A DNA stretch of 64,000 nt from Diplolepis rosae (lineage: Eukaryota > Arthropoda > Insecta > Hymenoptera > Diplolepididae), in NCBI GenBank assembly GCA_030998225.1, contig JAPYXD010000714.1, positions 1,984,001 to 2,048,000 on the forward strand. Reading direction: 5' to 3'. Positions 18,761 through 31,450 of this stretch are shown here, piece by piece. Below the pieces are notes generated by a model that searched no databases, was not told where the DNA came from, and saw nothing but the letters and a program-made list of their open reading frames with translations. The first letter of the stretch is position 1, and the number at the start of each line of letters is the position of its first letter. Made by a program: the position numbers and the translations under genes.

Positions 18761-20587
18761 CACAGAGAAAAAAAACATGGGATTATACCACGCAGGCTTG
18801 CTTGGTTTTATCCCATGCAACAGCTAAGGTATAATACTATGAACTGCTGCATGGTTTAGAACCACAAATTGCATGGTATAATCCCGCTCATTCTTGCATT
18901 GGTTGAGCTTAAACTACGCTCAACAAAGTCAAAACTGTCGAAGCAAATAAATTTTATATATATATATAAAGGGTTTTCCAATAAGGACATAACAATTTTA
19001 TCTATGAATAAAATACAGAAATATTTGAGATATTGAGTTCAAATTTATTGTGGGTGTAGTGCAAGCATTACATTTTATGAATGAAATTCGATATCGGTCA
19101 TATGACCACCAAGAGCCCGTTTACAGCGGTCGACTCTTTGGACCCAATTTTCCATCACTCTAGCACACATTTCGACCTGAAAGTTGGCAATTTCGCGTTG
19201 GATGTTGTCTTTGAGTTCGTCTAAAGTTGCTGGCTTGTTGGCATAGACCAGTGACTTGATATGGCCCTATAAAAAGAAATCCAATGGCGTTAGATCGCAT
19301 GAGCGAGGCGGCCATTCGACCGGACCATTTCTCGAAATAAAACATTCACCGAATTTGCCTTTCAATAAATCGATTGTGACGCGTGCTGTGTGGCTAGTGG
19401 CACCGTCTTGCTGAAACCACATATCGTTGATGTCAAGTTCATCCAATTCTGGCCACAAATAATCTTCCAACATAGCACGATAGCGTTCTCCATTGACGGT
19501 AACATGACAGTCGTTTTCATCTACGAAAAAATACGGCAAAATCACACCTAAGGCATGAAAACCGCACCAAAACGGTCACTTTTTGCGGATGCAACGGTGT
19601 CTCAAGAAGCACATTTGGGTTTGTTGCTGACTAATAACGCATATTTTGCTTATTAACAAAGCCATTGAGCCAGAAATGAGCTTCATCGCTGAAGATGATT
19701 TTTCGATGAAATTCTTCATTTTCTTCAAGCTTTGCCAGAGCCCAATTGGAGAAGTTTCGGCGTTTCAAATAATCAAGTAGCTTTAGTTCTTGAGTCAATT
19801 TAATCTTGAAAGCATGTAGGCCAAGATCTTATCGCATAATACGCCACAGTGTCGTTTGAGCGATGCCCAATTCTTGCGAACGACGTGGAATCGACTGATT
19901 TGGCTCATTTTGAATCGATGCACTTACGGCTGGGATTATTTCTTCGCTTCGAGCAATACGACGTCTTTTTGGCACCGGAACGTCCAATATTGTAAATTGC
20001 TCTCGAATTTATCCACTATAGCACGCATAGCCTGTCGGGTGGGACGATTATAACGGCCGAAAATTGGAGTAAGCGCTCTTAAAGTTGCGACCACCGACTC
20101 AGAATTTCGGTAGTAATTTTTAATAATTTCCAAACGTTGCTGGTTCGTAAACTTTACCATGATGAACATGTTGACTTTAACTAACGTTTTGACATTGACA
20201 GTTCATTAAAAAAGTTTAAGGGTGCGTTCGTATAAAGATACGAAATTGTTATGTTCCTATGGGAAAACCCTTTATATACATAAGGTTATAATAATATCAG
20301 AAGGCAGAAGAAGACAATGATAAAAAATAATTTAATATTTGCGATAATATTATAATTCTATGCAACGCATAAAAATTTCTTCAACTATACAACGCATAAG
20401 AACGCCTCTGATGACACGCGTATTTACAGGCTATGGCTACACATAACACACCAACTTCACACGCTCTTGTGCGAATGTGTTGATATGCCCGATTATACTA
20501 TGCATTTCGAGGTATTATCCCACGAGCAAGGCCGAGGAATAATACTACACAGTTTCGTGATATAATACCATGTTTTTTTTCTCCGTG
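18761..20587. mobile_element. TA-flanked MITE (CACRGAGAAAA termini) split by a mariner-like element
   Basis: The ends CACAGAGAAAAAAAACATG at 18761 and its near-complement ending CTCCGTG at 20587 are inverted and flanked by TA. Bases 18761-18968 and 20273-20587 form the MITE itself, about 520 bp, with inner palindromic TATAATACCATG segments. The MITE interrupts the hAT coding region and is itself interrupted at 18969-20272. Confidence 0.75.
18969..20272 (-). mobile_element. 1304 bp mariner-like (DD41D) element, degenerate copy
   Basis: The TIRs AAGGGTTTTCCAATAAGGAC (left) and its near-complement (right) are flanked by TA. The transposase is on the minus strand with N terminus VKFTNQQRLEIIKNYYRNSE at 20163. 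Stops and frameshifts break the middle. It then has FQQDGATSH and SCDLTPLDFFL (41 residues between the two Asp) and a C-terminal part ending near 19085. Two related copies are at 33320-33699 and 51665-52020. Confidence 0.82.
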
Positions 20588-22260
20588 TAGGTTTTAACAC
20601 TTTTGTGTTGCAAATTTATCGTTCTCTTCTTTACTTACCTGTAATTCTCTGCATGTAGCGATCATGCTGCTAGCATTGTGTGTCACTGCACCTACAATAG
20701 ACAACCCTGAAAACTTTTGGAGTACATCTTCCACCAACTGTTTAAGTTTTAATGCTGTTGACTGTGCAGGGATAGGGGTGACAGCTAATGTTGCACATTG
20801 GAGGGCTCTATTAAGGATGAAATGCGCTGTTATTGTTAAATAGTTTTGGTTCGCGCAGCTAGTCCACCCGTCGAACGTTATTGCGATATGCCTGTAAACA
20901 TGCAATCTTAATTAGGCGGAAATATTTTATATGCTAATGAAGGAGAGACTCTACGTACTTTACAGTTTTCAAAATTCTTGACAAGTTTTGTACGGTCTAT
21001 TCATACGCCTGTGCTAGTAGAACATCACGAAGATATTGTCGACTGGGTAAAACGTATCGTGGATTGAATTCTCGAGCTAAATCAGTAAAACCAACGTCAT
21101 CCACAACGCATAATGGTTGTAAATCACGAATAACTAATTTCGTTACTGCTCTGTCCAAATTTTGTTTCTGTTGAGATTTCCGACTGTATGCAACACAGCT
21201 TTTTTTAACGAATTTCCGTAGGGACGTTTGACCAAATGATCGTTTTATTTTTCCATTTTTATTCTTCTCGATTCTGAAAATCGAAATTTCTTGAAATTAC
21301 TTACACAGAGGAAAAAGACCAAAAGCGTTTTCAAAATAATTACTTTTCACCACTTTCAACAGTAGACTGTACGGATTCCCTTTCGTTAGAAACTTCTTCG
21401 GAGTCACTACTGCAGTTGCTGCTGATATAATTACTAATATTCCCGCTACACGATATTTGGACTCCACAATTAAAGATCTGACCCACTACAATTTTTGTAT
21501 TTTCATGTGATTTTTTGAAATAATAGTTTGAAACATAGTCACGTACAGTGTAGTAATTTGACAGTTTATGTTTGCATTCTAAAAATGGGATGGTAAAATC
21601 AATGGGTAATTTACAGAGAAAATTCTCTACAGTGCAATAAATGCAATGTAATCAGACTTGCACAGAACTAAAAGCTTACCATTTTGAAAGAACATCAGAT
21701 GATTTACAGGGCTGATTTTCACTTTTTTGGACGCAAATATCAATTATGATTTCCCCTTGGCCTTTTCGTTTCCAAATTTATTTTTTTAGCACAGAAGTAG
21801 TGGGATTAGAAGGGTCGTCAAACACAACTTTGGAATAGTTGTCTAAAAATGATACGTTTACTTCATATTTATAATCATTGTTTGACTATGTTTTTCTTAC
21901 AAAAAGTACTTGCCGTCATTTTCTTTTGACATTTTTACTTTATTAACACTATTAAAAACAATTGAAGATGATCAGAATAAAAATATCAATATTCAGATTT
22001 TTTTAATGCAATGATACGTCTTTAGAGCCTCTGAAACCATCCACAACCATGAATTTTAGGTTAACTGCATAATGGCAATAATTGCGCACGCTGCACGTCC
22101 CGCACTCCCGCATCGCGCAAGCCGTGGCCGTTAAACGGTGTCGACGCGGCAATTCAGGAAAATATCGATATGTATCGCTAAGAGAAAAATGTATCAATAG
22201 TTTTTGATACGGCGGTGTATCGATGTATAGTGATATTTATCGATTCTTTTCCCATCACTA

Positions 22261-24540
22261 GTGGAGAATAAGGACAGAAGAGGACGAAAGAAAAAAAAGA
22301 TGGAAGGGGTAAATATAAATATATATCAATAATGTTTTAAAAGCACTTCTGAGTATCGATATCAATCATTTTTTCATTTTGTTTTACTTTAGATTCTTTA
22401 AAAATTGGATGCATTATTAATTACTCAATAATATTGTTATAGACTGTACCGAAGAATGTGAGACTGTTTGTTTGCGAAAATAAAGTTGAATTCTCAGCTA
22501 TTAATTTAAATTTATTATTTGATTAATAGTTTAGAGACGTGTCCTTGACTTCATTAATCCATGCTGCCATGTAAAGCTTATTTTCCTGGTTTTTACTTCA
22601 CTCTTTGTTCTTGTATATTATTTAAACTTTATTCGCTTTTATAATACTTTTCTATCAGGGAAATTTATCTATAAGTCAGGGTCATGCCAGGGAAATTGAA
22701 GAGTGGGATCTTGAAGTCACCTTGTCTACGTTTTAATACTATAATTAAAGTGAATTTCGTTGAATACCTACCGTGAATCAATGGGTTCAAAATTAAATTA
22801 AATTTTGAATAAAAAAATTTTTGAATAAAACTTACATAGTTTTAAATAGAGAATCCGAATCTGCAATAAAAAACAAAGGATACCATTTGAAATTTCAAAG
22901 GTACCCTTCCTCCCGCCCCCAGAGTGTGGAGTTTGCGGTAAAAAACAAAAATTTCGAAATTAAAAATTGAATTTTTAATTTAAAAGAAAATTTCGAATGG
23001 GTCTTCCTTACACTTTAATCCCTTATAACCCAACGAAAGGATGTTTGACTTGCATCTATTATAAAGGAAATAAAAGTGTATATTCTGTAATTTCAATCAT
23101 CAAGAAGGATGTAAACGATTTATTATTTATATTGTACTCTAGAAAATTTTCATAAGGGTGTCTCCATAACTTTTCGACAAACAATTGAAAACGAAAGACG
23201 CGGCGTGGCGCGCACACGCGGTGTTAATCCTGGCGCGGTTGGAACAGCTAACGTATCGATCTGATCGAAGCTTATTGAAGGTTCATTCAAAGCTTGTAAG
23301 CATTTGGAATGGAATAGTCTCAACATTATCCATTTTGACGTCATCATTAACTTCATGGTTATCATCTTCGAGTTGATGCAGTTCAACTATGGTTTCCGTA
23401 CAAAGATAGGTAATTATGGATCTAACTAAGTTCTTCTGAAGGTGTGCTATTTTTCATAAGTTTTTACGAAGCATTACATGGTAGTTTTATTATTCATAAT
23501 GATTAATGATTGACAATGAAGAATCAAAGCGGGCTATAAGGACGCGGTGGGGGGAGCTTCATCCCACCTGCCGATGCTCGCGAAAATGACGCCCAATTTG
23601 AATTGACAGAAAAGGAAGATGAAAACGAATTTAGTGATATTGAAGTAGAACTAGCAATTAAGAGGTGGAAACTTATTTAATATGTAGATACTAGTATTGT
23701 GTTTAATGCAAAATAACGATGTATTGTAGTATTACAGAAATAAAGAAAATATTGAAAAAAGAATACATAAAGCAATTTTTTCCCACATAACATCTTTTAT
23801 TATTTAAATTTATAACGAACATGAATTCGGTTTGGTTATCAGATTATATTTGTCGAATTTTTGACATTTTTTTCATAAAGTAATTTTTTAAATGTAAATT
23901 TCCAGAAGAATGAGGCACATCTTACAGTAAATCCAATAAACAATAAATTAATGATATATTTAGATAAGTTGACTAAAATTATTTAAAATTGCAGGTATTA
24001 GAAATAATTTTTTTGAGAAGCCACCAACAAATTTGTAACCAGCGCGGAAAGTTACCCAAAATTTAAAAAAAAGCATCTGGATACATCAGTTTTTTGCTGA
24101 AATATTGAAAGTTGTTGCAATTTGAAAGCGTCAATTCAAGTCCGGCGAGATTGCCTGCGAGCGACAGTAGGCGGTACAAAGCTCCTTCCACTACGTCACC
24201 ACAACCTGCCTCGATTCCTCGCCATCAATCGTGAACAGTAGATATACAGGGAACTTTTGTATATAGATTTCTGTTACCGACATTTACCGACACTTGAGAG
24301 CCTTCGATGCTGGAAGGTTCTCAAAGGCGATGACGTTACGCAGGTATATTCTAGAATTTTATGACGTGACTCAATGAAGAATAGGTATTTTTCTAGAACG
24401 TCATGACTTCATAATAAGAAAAAATACGTATACGCATGAACGCCAACAGTAAAGCCTCACGAACCTATTGGTTGCTTGCTGACATCTGCCGCACTTATAG
24501 TTCATGCGTAGCGTGTCTTTGTATACAAAGCTATTTTTAA
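22261..24540. other. Intergenic region with weak coding-like islands
   Basis: Nothing here is a supported gene. A GC-richer island at 23180-23400 has a minus-strand stretch LHQLEDDNHEVNDDVKMDNV. A plus-strand stretch at 23562-23681 ends PPADARENDAQFELTEKEDE and more acidic residues before a stop. Both look protein-like but are isolated. The region 24240-24440 holds heat-shock-element-like GAANNTTC strings that I do not rate. Confidence 0.35.
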
Positions 24541-24567
24541 GTTCGGCGGATTTTGTGATTGTTAAAA

Positions 24568-25261
24568 ATGACTGGAAAACAAGATCAACGAATTTTCATT
24601 AAATTTTGTTTTCAACTCGGGAAAACGAGTTCGGAAACTATTCAGACGATGCAGAAGGCCTTTGGGAATGAGCGTATGAGCAAAACACGAATAAAATAGT
24701 GGTATAATCGATTCAAAGGAGGCCCCACTTCGGTTGAAACTGATTCTCGTTCTGGCCGACCTTCGACGACAAAAACATTGGGTAATATTGAGCGGGTGCG
24801 ACTTGCGATTGAAGGTGATCGTCGATTAACTGTTCGTGAACTAGAAAATGATCTCGGAATACCGAAAACTACTGTTTGGGAAATTTTGAACAAGATTTTA
24901 GGAATGACTCGCGTGTGTGCGGTGACTGGCTTCTTCACCACCATAACGCGCCAGCGCATTCATCAAATCTTGTGCAGCAGTTTTTAGTAAACACAGTATC
25001 GCATTGCTTTGACAACCTCCGTACAGTCGCGACATAGACCCCTGTGACTTTTTGCTGTTTCCAAAACTCAAAAAACCACTCAAAGAACAGCGATTCGATG
25101 ACAAAACGACGGTTGAAAATAATGCGACGAGCGTACTTAAGGCCATCCCTAAGAGTGAGTTTCGGGACTGTTTCGAGAAGTGTAAACATCGCTGGAACCG
25201 TATTATTCAATCAAGTGGGGATTACTTTGAAGGATGCCACCCGCCCGATGATGAAGCATAA
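24568..25261 (+). pseudogene. Mariner transposase relic, internally deleted
   Basis: From ATG at 24568 the plus strand reads a mariner N terminus (SSETIQTMQKAFGNERMSKT), with a stop at 24697 and then SGRPSTTKTLGNIERVR and a second helix-turn-helix. After GMTRV the sequence jumps to LLHHHNAPAHSS (normally about 150 residues further on), so the first catalytic Asp is deleted. The C-terminal part CDFLLFPKLKKPLKEQRFDD to 25261 is nearly open. The right terminus is probably at 25291-25315 (GATACTTTCCGGACAGACCT). The left terminus is not seen. Confidence 0.8.
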
Positions 25262-25315
25262 CGCCAGCGCGGAGATATAAAGGTAGGCCCGATACTTTCC
25301 GGACAGACCTCGTAT

Positions 25316-27109
25316 AGCTCAAAAGACGAATTCGTTTATATCGAATTTTCTAGAAAGAACTTGATGTATGTTATCTTGAAAATTTGTGCTTGCGGGTTTT
25401 TATAGTCTGTGAAGAAAAATTTACAGTCAGAAAATTAACATTTCTGTTTCTCAGATAGCGGATCGAAATTTACGAAATTAAACGATTTCGTTCTCTAAAA
25501 ACTCTTACTCGGGGGTTTCGAAATTGCTGATTACGAAAATGGGGTCGCAAGATTGAGATTTTCATTTCCAAGATGGTAGATTCAATGTCGAGGATCGAAA
25601 TCGACAAAGAAAACAGTATTGGTATTTGAAATCCTGCATTCGGGGGTTTTACGGTCGTGAAGTATTTCATGTAAAAAAAAAGAATTTTTTGCTCAAGGTG
25701 ATGAATTTAAAATAAAGAATAAAAATTAGCTAAATAGTGATGAATAGTATAAATTTCTTGGTTCCGGTCAACCATTTTGATTTTTCTGTTAAAATCTGTA
25801 GAGGTCGATTCCGATTTTGTAATAAGCGACCTAAAAAAAGCTTCGAGTACACATTCTCAGGGAAAAGAAGTAATGTGGGATTTTTCATCAGCTATATCAG
25901 ATCATCTAATTGCAATTTTTATAAATAAAATAATATTTAATGCAGAATGGTATGCACCAGAGAGTCAATGTGAATGCTCATAAGGTTGTTCGGATAAATG
26001 TCAAAACATGATATGGCCGTATCTTTGTGAAAAGAAATCGCTCGTGACTGTTTAATAGCTCATTTTGAAGGGAAAGAGTAGTGCTAAATGATGACATTTG
26101 AGAAAAGAACCCCCTATTTTTCGAGCACATAACCTCAAATATCTCAAAATCCTGACGTGATAGGCTGATTCTGATTTCGGATTCGGACTCTACGTCAAAA
26201 ATTACTTCGAAAAAGACCCATAGCTTTTCAACAACAAAACCTTGCAGACCTGTGTAATGAAGAATATTTTCAAACTGTTTTGAAAGAAGTTAGCATGAGC
26301 CAGGTACGTCTAAAATTTCTTGGTGGAGCGTATAACGAATCGGAATTAGAATCATGCTTTACCAAAAAGTGAACGAAAAATGTCATATTCGCCGAGAAAT
26401 CAATTGATACTGTCTACTACCTACAATTTAAATGCATAATTTACAAAGCAAGTAGCAGTTGGTACTGAATTGGATACTTGGCTGTAAGAGTGAAATAAAT
26501 GAGTAGCCAAAATGAGACTTTTTTTCAACAATAAAATAGACATCCAAAGTATCAACTGTCAAACATCCCTTCTCCGATTCAAAGTTTTTAATTCTAGAAG
26601 AATTGGCTCCTTGCATTAATCAACATCTTACTGATTTATTATTATAAATTTACATCGTGACATGGATATAATTGTTAAAACTATTGCTGAAATTTTGTGC
26701 TGTAATGTTGACTGTCAATGTGTAAAGAATTCAGAAAGTTTTATAAAAAAGAAGCATTCAATAATTTTGAAGAGACTCTTGAAAAAATGTGTTAATTCTT
26801 TGAATACAGAAACCTTGTATTTAGAAATAGTTACTTTTTATCTAAAACAATAATTTAAGGAGGTAACAACAAGTTTATCAAGAATTCAGAGTATTAAGTA
26901 AAAAAATTTGTTAAAGTTTATTCGTTGAAAGAGAGTGAAATGAAAAATGTAATTATTTCTGTGTAAAAAACTAAAATAATAAAATGTATTGTTGAACAAA
27001 AATGTGTATGTTTCTTAAAAAAAAATATAAATATAAGACAATATATTTCTTCTAAATATAGTTTTATTTTTCAAAATAAGTACAAAAAACCTTACATGAT
27101 ATTATTATC
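25316..27109. other. AT-rich intergenic region with old noncoding repeats
   Basis: Bases 25440-25660 contain two diverged copies of a motif with CTCGGGGGTTT and a GATTACGAA/GATCGAAAT context, similar in style to the repeats at 42140-42600. A 63-codon plus-strand ORF at 26662-26853 (NSESFIKKKHSIILKRLLKK) is open but unsupported. No other gene is seen. Confidence 0.4.
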
Positions 27110-27111
27110 TA

Positions 27112-27451
27112 CAGTAAAACCTCATTTATCGGGACGCCTTTGAAATGTAAACACCTCGTTTATCGGGATTTGGAGGGGCTCCCCACTACCACCTACAGTC
27201 TCATGGTGGGTTGCCATGACTCTTGTTGTATGTTGACATTTAGTAATGGTAACGAAGGTATATATAATACGAAGGTATGTAAAAAAATTGACATAATAAA
27301 GCTCCTGCAAATGAAACATCTGCAAACTATGTCACTATGTACAAGAAGTGGTGGCTGGAGGAGAAACAAAATGTCCCGATAAATGAGGTTGCGAGATCCC
27401 GATAAGTGAAGATCCCGATAAATGAGTGTCCCGATAAATGAGGTTTGACTG
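27112..27451. mobile_element. 340 bp pogo/Tigger-type MITE
   Basis: The ends CAGTAAAACCTCATTTATCG and CAGTCAAACCTCATTTATCG (minus strand) are inverted and flanked by TA. Such CAGT-AACCTC termini are those of pogo-like elements. The motif CCGATAAATGAG is repeated four times with small changes in the right end and twice in the left. The inner part is noncoding. Confidence 0.8.
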
Positions 27452-27752
27452 TATCCAGTTATTATAAGAATTACATTGTCCGATATGGATTTTGGCACTT
27501 GAGCAATGATAACTGATCTCGACAGGTTTTTACCCATAGATTCTAAATCCGTAGAGAAGTAGAGAATTGGCTCTAGTTTTCGTATCCTTTTGAAGTAAAA
27601 AACAAGAAACCAGGTGCCATGACCTTGAAATGGTCGGGAACAGTCTTTGTACATGTGCGCGCACCAATTCCACCACACGGTACCACCTTGGCGCTCGCTG
27701 CTCTCTTCGTCCTTTCTCTTTCCTCTCATTAATTCTCTAGCCGCCCACAATT

Positions 27753-28520
27753 TCAGGTGCTTTTTTTATTGTGAAGTATTGTGAATTTGTAGGAAGTACC
27801 AGGAGAATCACGAATGGTCATCCAACATAAATCTTCCAGCATATTCACCGTAGATTTTCCTTGAAATCTTTTCTCCATAGTGACAATGTCTTGATGAAAT
27901 TGCTCACCCTGTTCATCCCTGACAGCTCTTAGATTTGGTGGAAAAAAATCCAAATGAGAATGCAGAAAATGAATTTTTAGAGACATGTTACACCCTAATG
28001 CTTTATGAGCAATCAGCAATTCCTTGATAATTTTTTTATACTCAGGATGCTTTGCATTACCTAAATGCCTATAAAAATGCTTCGAAAGCATTCCAAGCTC
28101 TCTTTTCTTTTTGATTCAATATACTTTTGAATCTTTAAGAATAGCCCTCATTTTTATGGACCATTGAGTACACTTTCGTTCAGCTTCGCTTCACTCAGCC
28201 CTGGAAGTATCTCTTTCAGATAACAACATGCGGGCTTGTCTTTGTTCATGACTTTTATTAAGTTTTTTGCTAAGCCTAACTTGATGTGGAGCGGTGATAA
28301 AATGATTTTTTCAGTATTTACAATAGGTTTTTGGATAACATTCTTCTGTCTTATATTGTAGAAAAGGCATTGCGGACAGGCCAGTCTTCACATAATGAAG
28401 ATTTCTAGCACATCTGTCCCATTCACATAAGAAACAACTATGTTTCGTAAAACCAAGTTATAACCCACTAAGAAGAGCAACAATTTTGAGGTCTGAACGT
28501 ATGTACCAATTGTTCAACAA
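27753..28520 (-). pseudogene. Unnamed insect repeat-gene family, copy 1
   Basis: The minus strand has GLQSGFTKYSCFLCEWDR-like coding near 28400, then a stretch like LPLHIKLGL. Last comes an open part (28091-27753) with MSLKIHFLHSHLDFFPPNL and DEQGEQFHQDIVTMEKRF. The same blocks, in the same order, occur at 47040-48180. I know this as a high-copy family in arthropods, probably transposon-borne, but cannot name its function. Stops and frameshifts break it. Confidence 0.65.
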
Positions 28521-29175
28521 ATTTAACGACTAGCGAAAAAAAAATATGTCGATAATTCGTAGATTAAGTACTTTTATAAATTGTAAACAACAAATTCCCC
28601 GTGGAAATATTCACTGAAAAAAAATTCATCAAAATCAGGGGAGCGGCGGATTTTCGATAGCTGACGCACGGCGGCAAGGTGATGAGGGGCTGGATGCACT
28701 GAAAAAATATTGATTTGATCGTTCGAAATCGACGGCGCAGCTTTAATGGCACTTTTCTCGGGAACCATTTGCGATAAAGTAATGATTTTTTTTTATTTCA
28801 TACCTCGCAACGAGAGGAATTCATTTCTACTGTCGAAAATTCTATGATTTTGCTATTTGAGCAGTAAAATACGTGTAATTTATTAACTGGAATTCGTTGC
28901 AGTTTTATTCGATGTTTCGATGTGAAAAAATAAAAAAGGATTTTACAAGCAAGATAATTTATTTTTTACACGTATATTTACATTTCTACTCCTATCGTAA
29001 ATTAAATCTAAAGATTTTATTGACTATACACACAATTTTATCGTTTCATAAAATGTTCAATGTTTTAGAAAAATATATATCTCAACAATCATATATTTTA
29101 CAAGCGTATATTTTTTACTAATTAATAATATATTTAATATAATTTTATGCATACAGACATTTCTTATAATTTTTC
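28521..29175. other. Spacer, no gene seen
   Basis: It is AT-rich apart from a GC-richer patch at 28640-28760. Short ORFs there overlap on both strands and have no recognisable motif. Confidence 0.4.
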
Positions 29176-29398
29176 AATTTTCTTATAATATTGTACATAA
29201 AGTTCTCTTTGGTTTGACTAAATATAAAATACTTATTTAAGCCAAAATTGGTAGTTTATTCCAAAAATTGTCTTTTTAAGGTATTTTATACGGAAGCAAT
29301 GTTATTCTTATTCGCTTCACGCCAAAGAAATATTTACATAAGTATTTTATATTTAGTCAAACCAAAGAAAACTTTATGTTCAATATTATCAGAAAATT
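29176..29398. mobile_element. Palindromic MITE, about 220 bp
   Basis: Left arm 29176-29244 and right arm 29335-29398 are inverted copies centred on CTTTGGTTTGACTAAATATA and AAAATACTTAT. They are almost perfect across about 60 bp. The loop is about 90 bp. No target duplication was fixed. Confidence 0.8.
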
Positions 29399-29879
29399 TA
29401 GCTACTTTTTTGTGTACATTCTGAATAAACTATCAACATCAACACATATCTTCAAATATTGTAATAATAATAATAAAACTTGAAATTTTTTTGGGAAAGA
29501 ATCACCGTTTCACTTGAATTTGCGAAAATTTATAAACAACGCAGCAGTTGTCACATAATTACACTACTGTCCTCGCGCTCATGTAAGTGTACTCATCCTT
29601 CGCACATATAGGTTTAGTGTCATTGTCGTCTGCCGTTTTTTAAATTTACAAGTTTTTCTCACATCACAGACATGTTTAATACTTAAAAAAACAACTGATC
29701 TTAATGGAAGTAAAATTAAACTCTTAATTTTAATTATTAGTGCATAGAAAAATTCTTCGTTTAAAAAAAATTACAATTACCAGAAATTTACTGAATATGG
29801 TAATTTTTTCTTCAATGATAAAATTGCCGTAATTCACCCGATAACAGCGGTAACAAAACATCACTAACCACGATCACCT

Positions 29880-30510
29880 TTTTGACGATATGCTCTTACC
29901 CGATCGGGATTATCCCAGTGGAGGGTCTTTCTTCCAGTTTCCAATTACTTGGTGGCAATATTGAAGGCGAGACCCCATGGGTCCTTATTGACCTCACCGA
30001 TAAGGTCGTTCCAGCATTGAAGTCTGCTCTTCTTAATGCTTTTCTTCAGAGCTCCTTGAGCATTCTTCTATGCCTCGAGCAGTGCAGAATCATCTCATGA
30101 ACGGGTATATCTCAGCTGCGCTGCGAGGCATTCACCGTGCACGCCAGATAAGTCATCATTCTACCAGTACATGGACTTATTGACACGCCTGTGCCCCCGA
30201 CGTAATATTCAGTGATCTCATGCTACAATCACTGTCCGCCTTGTCGCCCGCATTTTGTCCAACAACTCAGCAGACTTCACCTATCTAAGCTCATCCATGA
30301 GCCTGGTTTCCTCGAGGAGATCTCGCAATTTGTCTTTGCTGAGTCGCCTTGTTTCCAAGTGGGGACTCTTCTTTCGACGCCCGTGCCTTACTTCTTCGGC
30401 AAACTCAATACTGAACTCAATGCACTGGTGTTCGCTCAAGGTTGTAAGGTTGCAAGACGGGGCGTGGCAATCGTGAGGTCAGTACTAAGTTGTTTGATAA
30501 GCCCCAGGCT
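29880..30510 (-). pseudogene. Non-LTR retrotransposon (R1/Jockey-like) relic, endonuclease-RT linker
   Basis: The minus strand has SLEYW-type and LRYTRS segments, then KSRLQCWNDLIGEVNKDPWG followed by LAFNIATK, the conserved block between endonuclease and reverse transcriptase in Jockey/R1-type LINEs. Upstream (30300-30480) a charged helical part RRLSKDKLRDLLEETRLMDE is in another frame. There are several stops and frameshifts and no RT core, so this is a short dead fragment. Confidence 0.65.
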
Positions 30511-30559
30511 TAAGTAATAAAACAACATTTTTCTGAGAAAATTTGCATTTATTCTTGAA

Positions 30560-31450
30560 AATGGTTCCCTACCTATAATCTCTTCATTTGAGTAAAATCT
30601 CTTTCGAGCCGGTCATCTGTTCAAGTTGCGCAACTGATTATAATCGCAGGGGGCCAAATTTGGAAAATACGTGGGTGAGGAAACAATTCTTACTTTAGAT
30701 CAGTCAATTTGGTCATTGTTACAACTGCTTTGTGCGGCGGTGCATTATCTTGATGAAAGAGGATTTTTTTGCGTGCGCATTGTGATCGTTTAGCCTTAAT
30801 TCAGCATCGACTCGACCCAATAATTCGCTGTAATATTTAGCAGTGATTGTTATACCTTTCTCTAGGTTGTCAATATGAATTGTACCATGCACATTTTAAA
30901 AAACAGTCGCCATAACCTTGCCAGCTGATTATTGCGTTCCCGGTCGCTTCGGTGTACTTTCACCAGCTCCTACTCATCGTTTCGACTGTTTTCTGATTTC
31001 TGGTGGGTAGTGAGGGATCCATGTTTCTTTAAAGGTTGCAAAACGGCGCAAAAAGTCCTTTGAATTACGCTTGAACATGTTCAAATCGTATTAAGAGGCA
31101 TTATCTTTTTCCAAGTTTTGTTTCCCAGTGAGCACGCGCGGTACTCATCGTGCATACAGCTTTCGCATGTCCAAATGATTATACAAAATGTTTTGTACGC
31201 GTTCAGTTGAAATTTTTACTATCTGAGAAATCTCACGCACCTTCAGTTTGAGGTCGTCGATCACTAAACGTATAATTTTATTGACCATTTCTGGCGTTGT
31301 CGCGTGTGAAGGTCTCCCTGAACGTAGCCCGTCATTTGTGCTCGTACGACCAAACTTAAGGTTGAATGTAAGTCCCATCCCCGTACAAATAGTAGAGTCC
31401 TGTGGGGCGCCGTCGAGCTATGCTGTTTTGAAAAAATTTCATGGGCTCGC
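30560..31450 (-). pseudogene. Mariner transposase relic
   Basis: From about 31450 the minus strand shows a disrupted N terminus, FGRTSTNDGLRSGRPSH, then VREISQIVKISTERVQNILY, the second helix-turn-helix of mariner transposases. The frame is broken after HLDMRKLYAR. Shifted traces (WIPHYPPEIRKQSKR, GTIHIDNLEKGITI, YYSELLGRVDAELR) run on to about 30560. The catalytic triad is not readable. Confidence 0.65.

Larger units (their letters stand above)
18635..22260 (-). pseudogene. hAT transposase relic, interrupted by nested elements
   Basis: Minus-strand coding begins near 21932 (MSKENDGKYFL, then a GTAAG donor). It includes KLVIRDLQPLCVVDDVGFTD near 21050-21150 and FDGWTSCANQNYLTITAHF at 20810-20880, the central hAT signature. 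The frame stops at 20594 beside the nested element. On the other side of that element it resumes with CAAHSLQHKLNLL near 18690, which is the conserved CxAHxLxL block of hAT/ZBED transposases. The upper end at 22205-22260 reads TAGTGATGGGAAAAG on the minus strand, a typical hAT terminus. Several stops make it inactive. The other terminus is not recognised. Confidence 0.75.

Noticed and set aside
22003..22197. 64-codon minus-strand ORF
   Set aside because: It lies in the noncoding end of the hAT relic and has no motif.
27122..27750. Minus-strand ORF of 185 codons and overlaps
   Set aside because: It runs across the pogo-type MITE and has no family signature.
28564..28768. Two overlapping minus-strand ORFs of 62-64 codons
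   Set aside because: They lie in a GC-richer patch with no motif or splice context.
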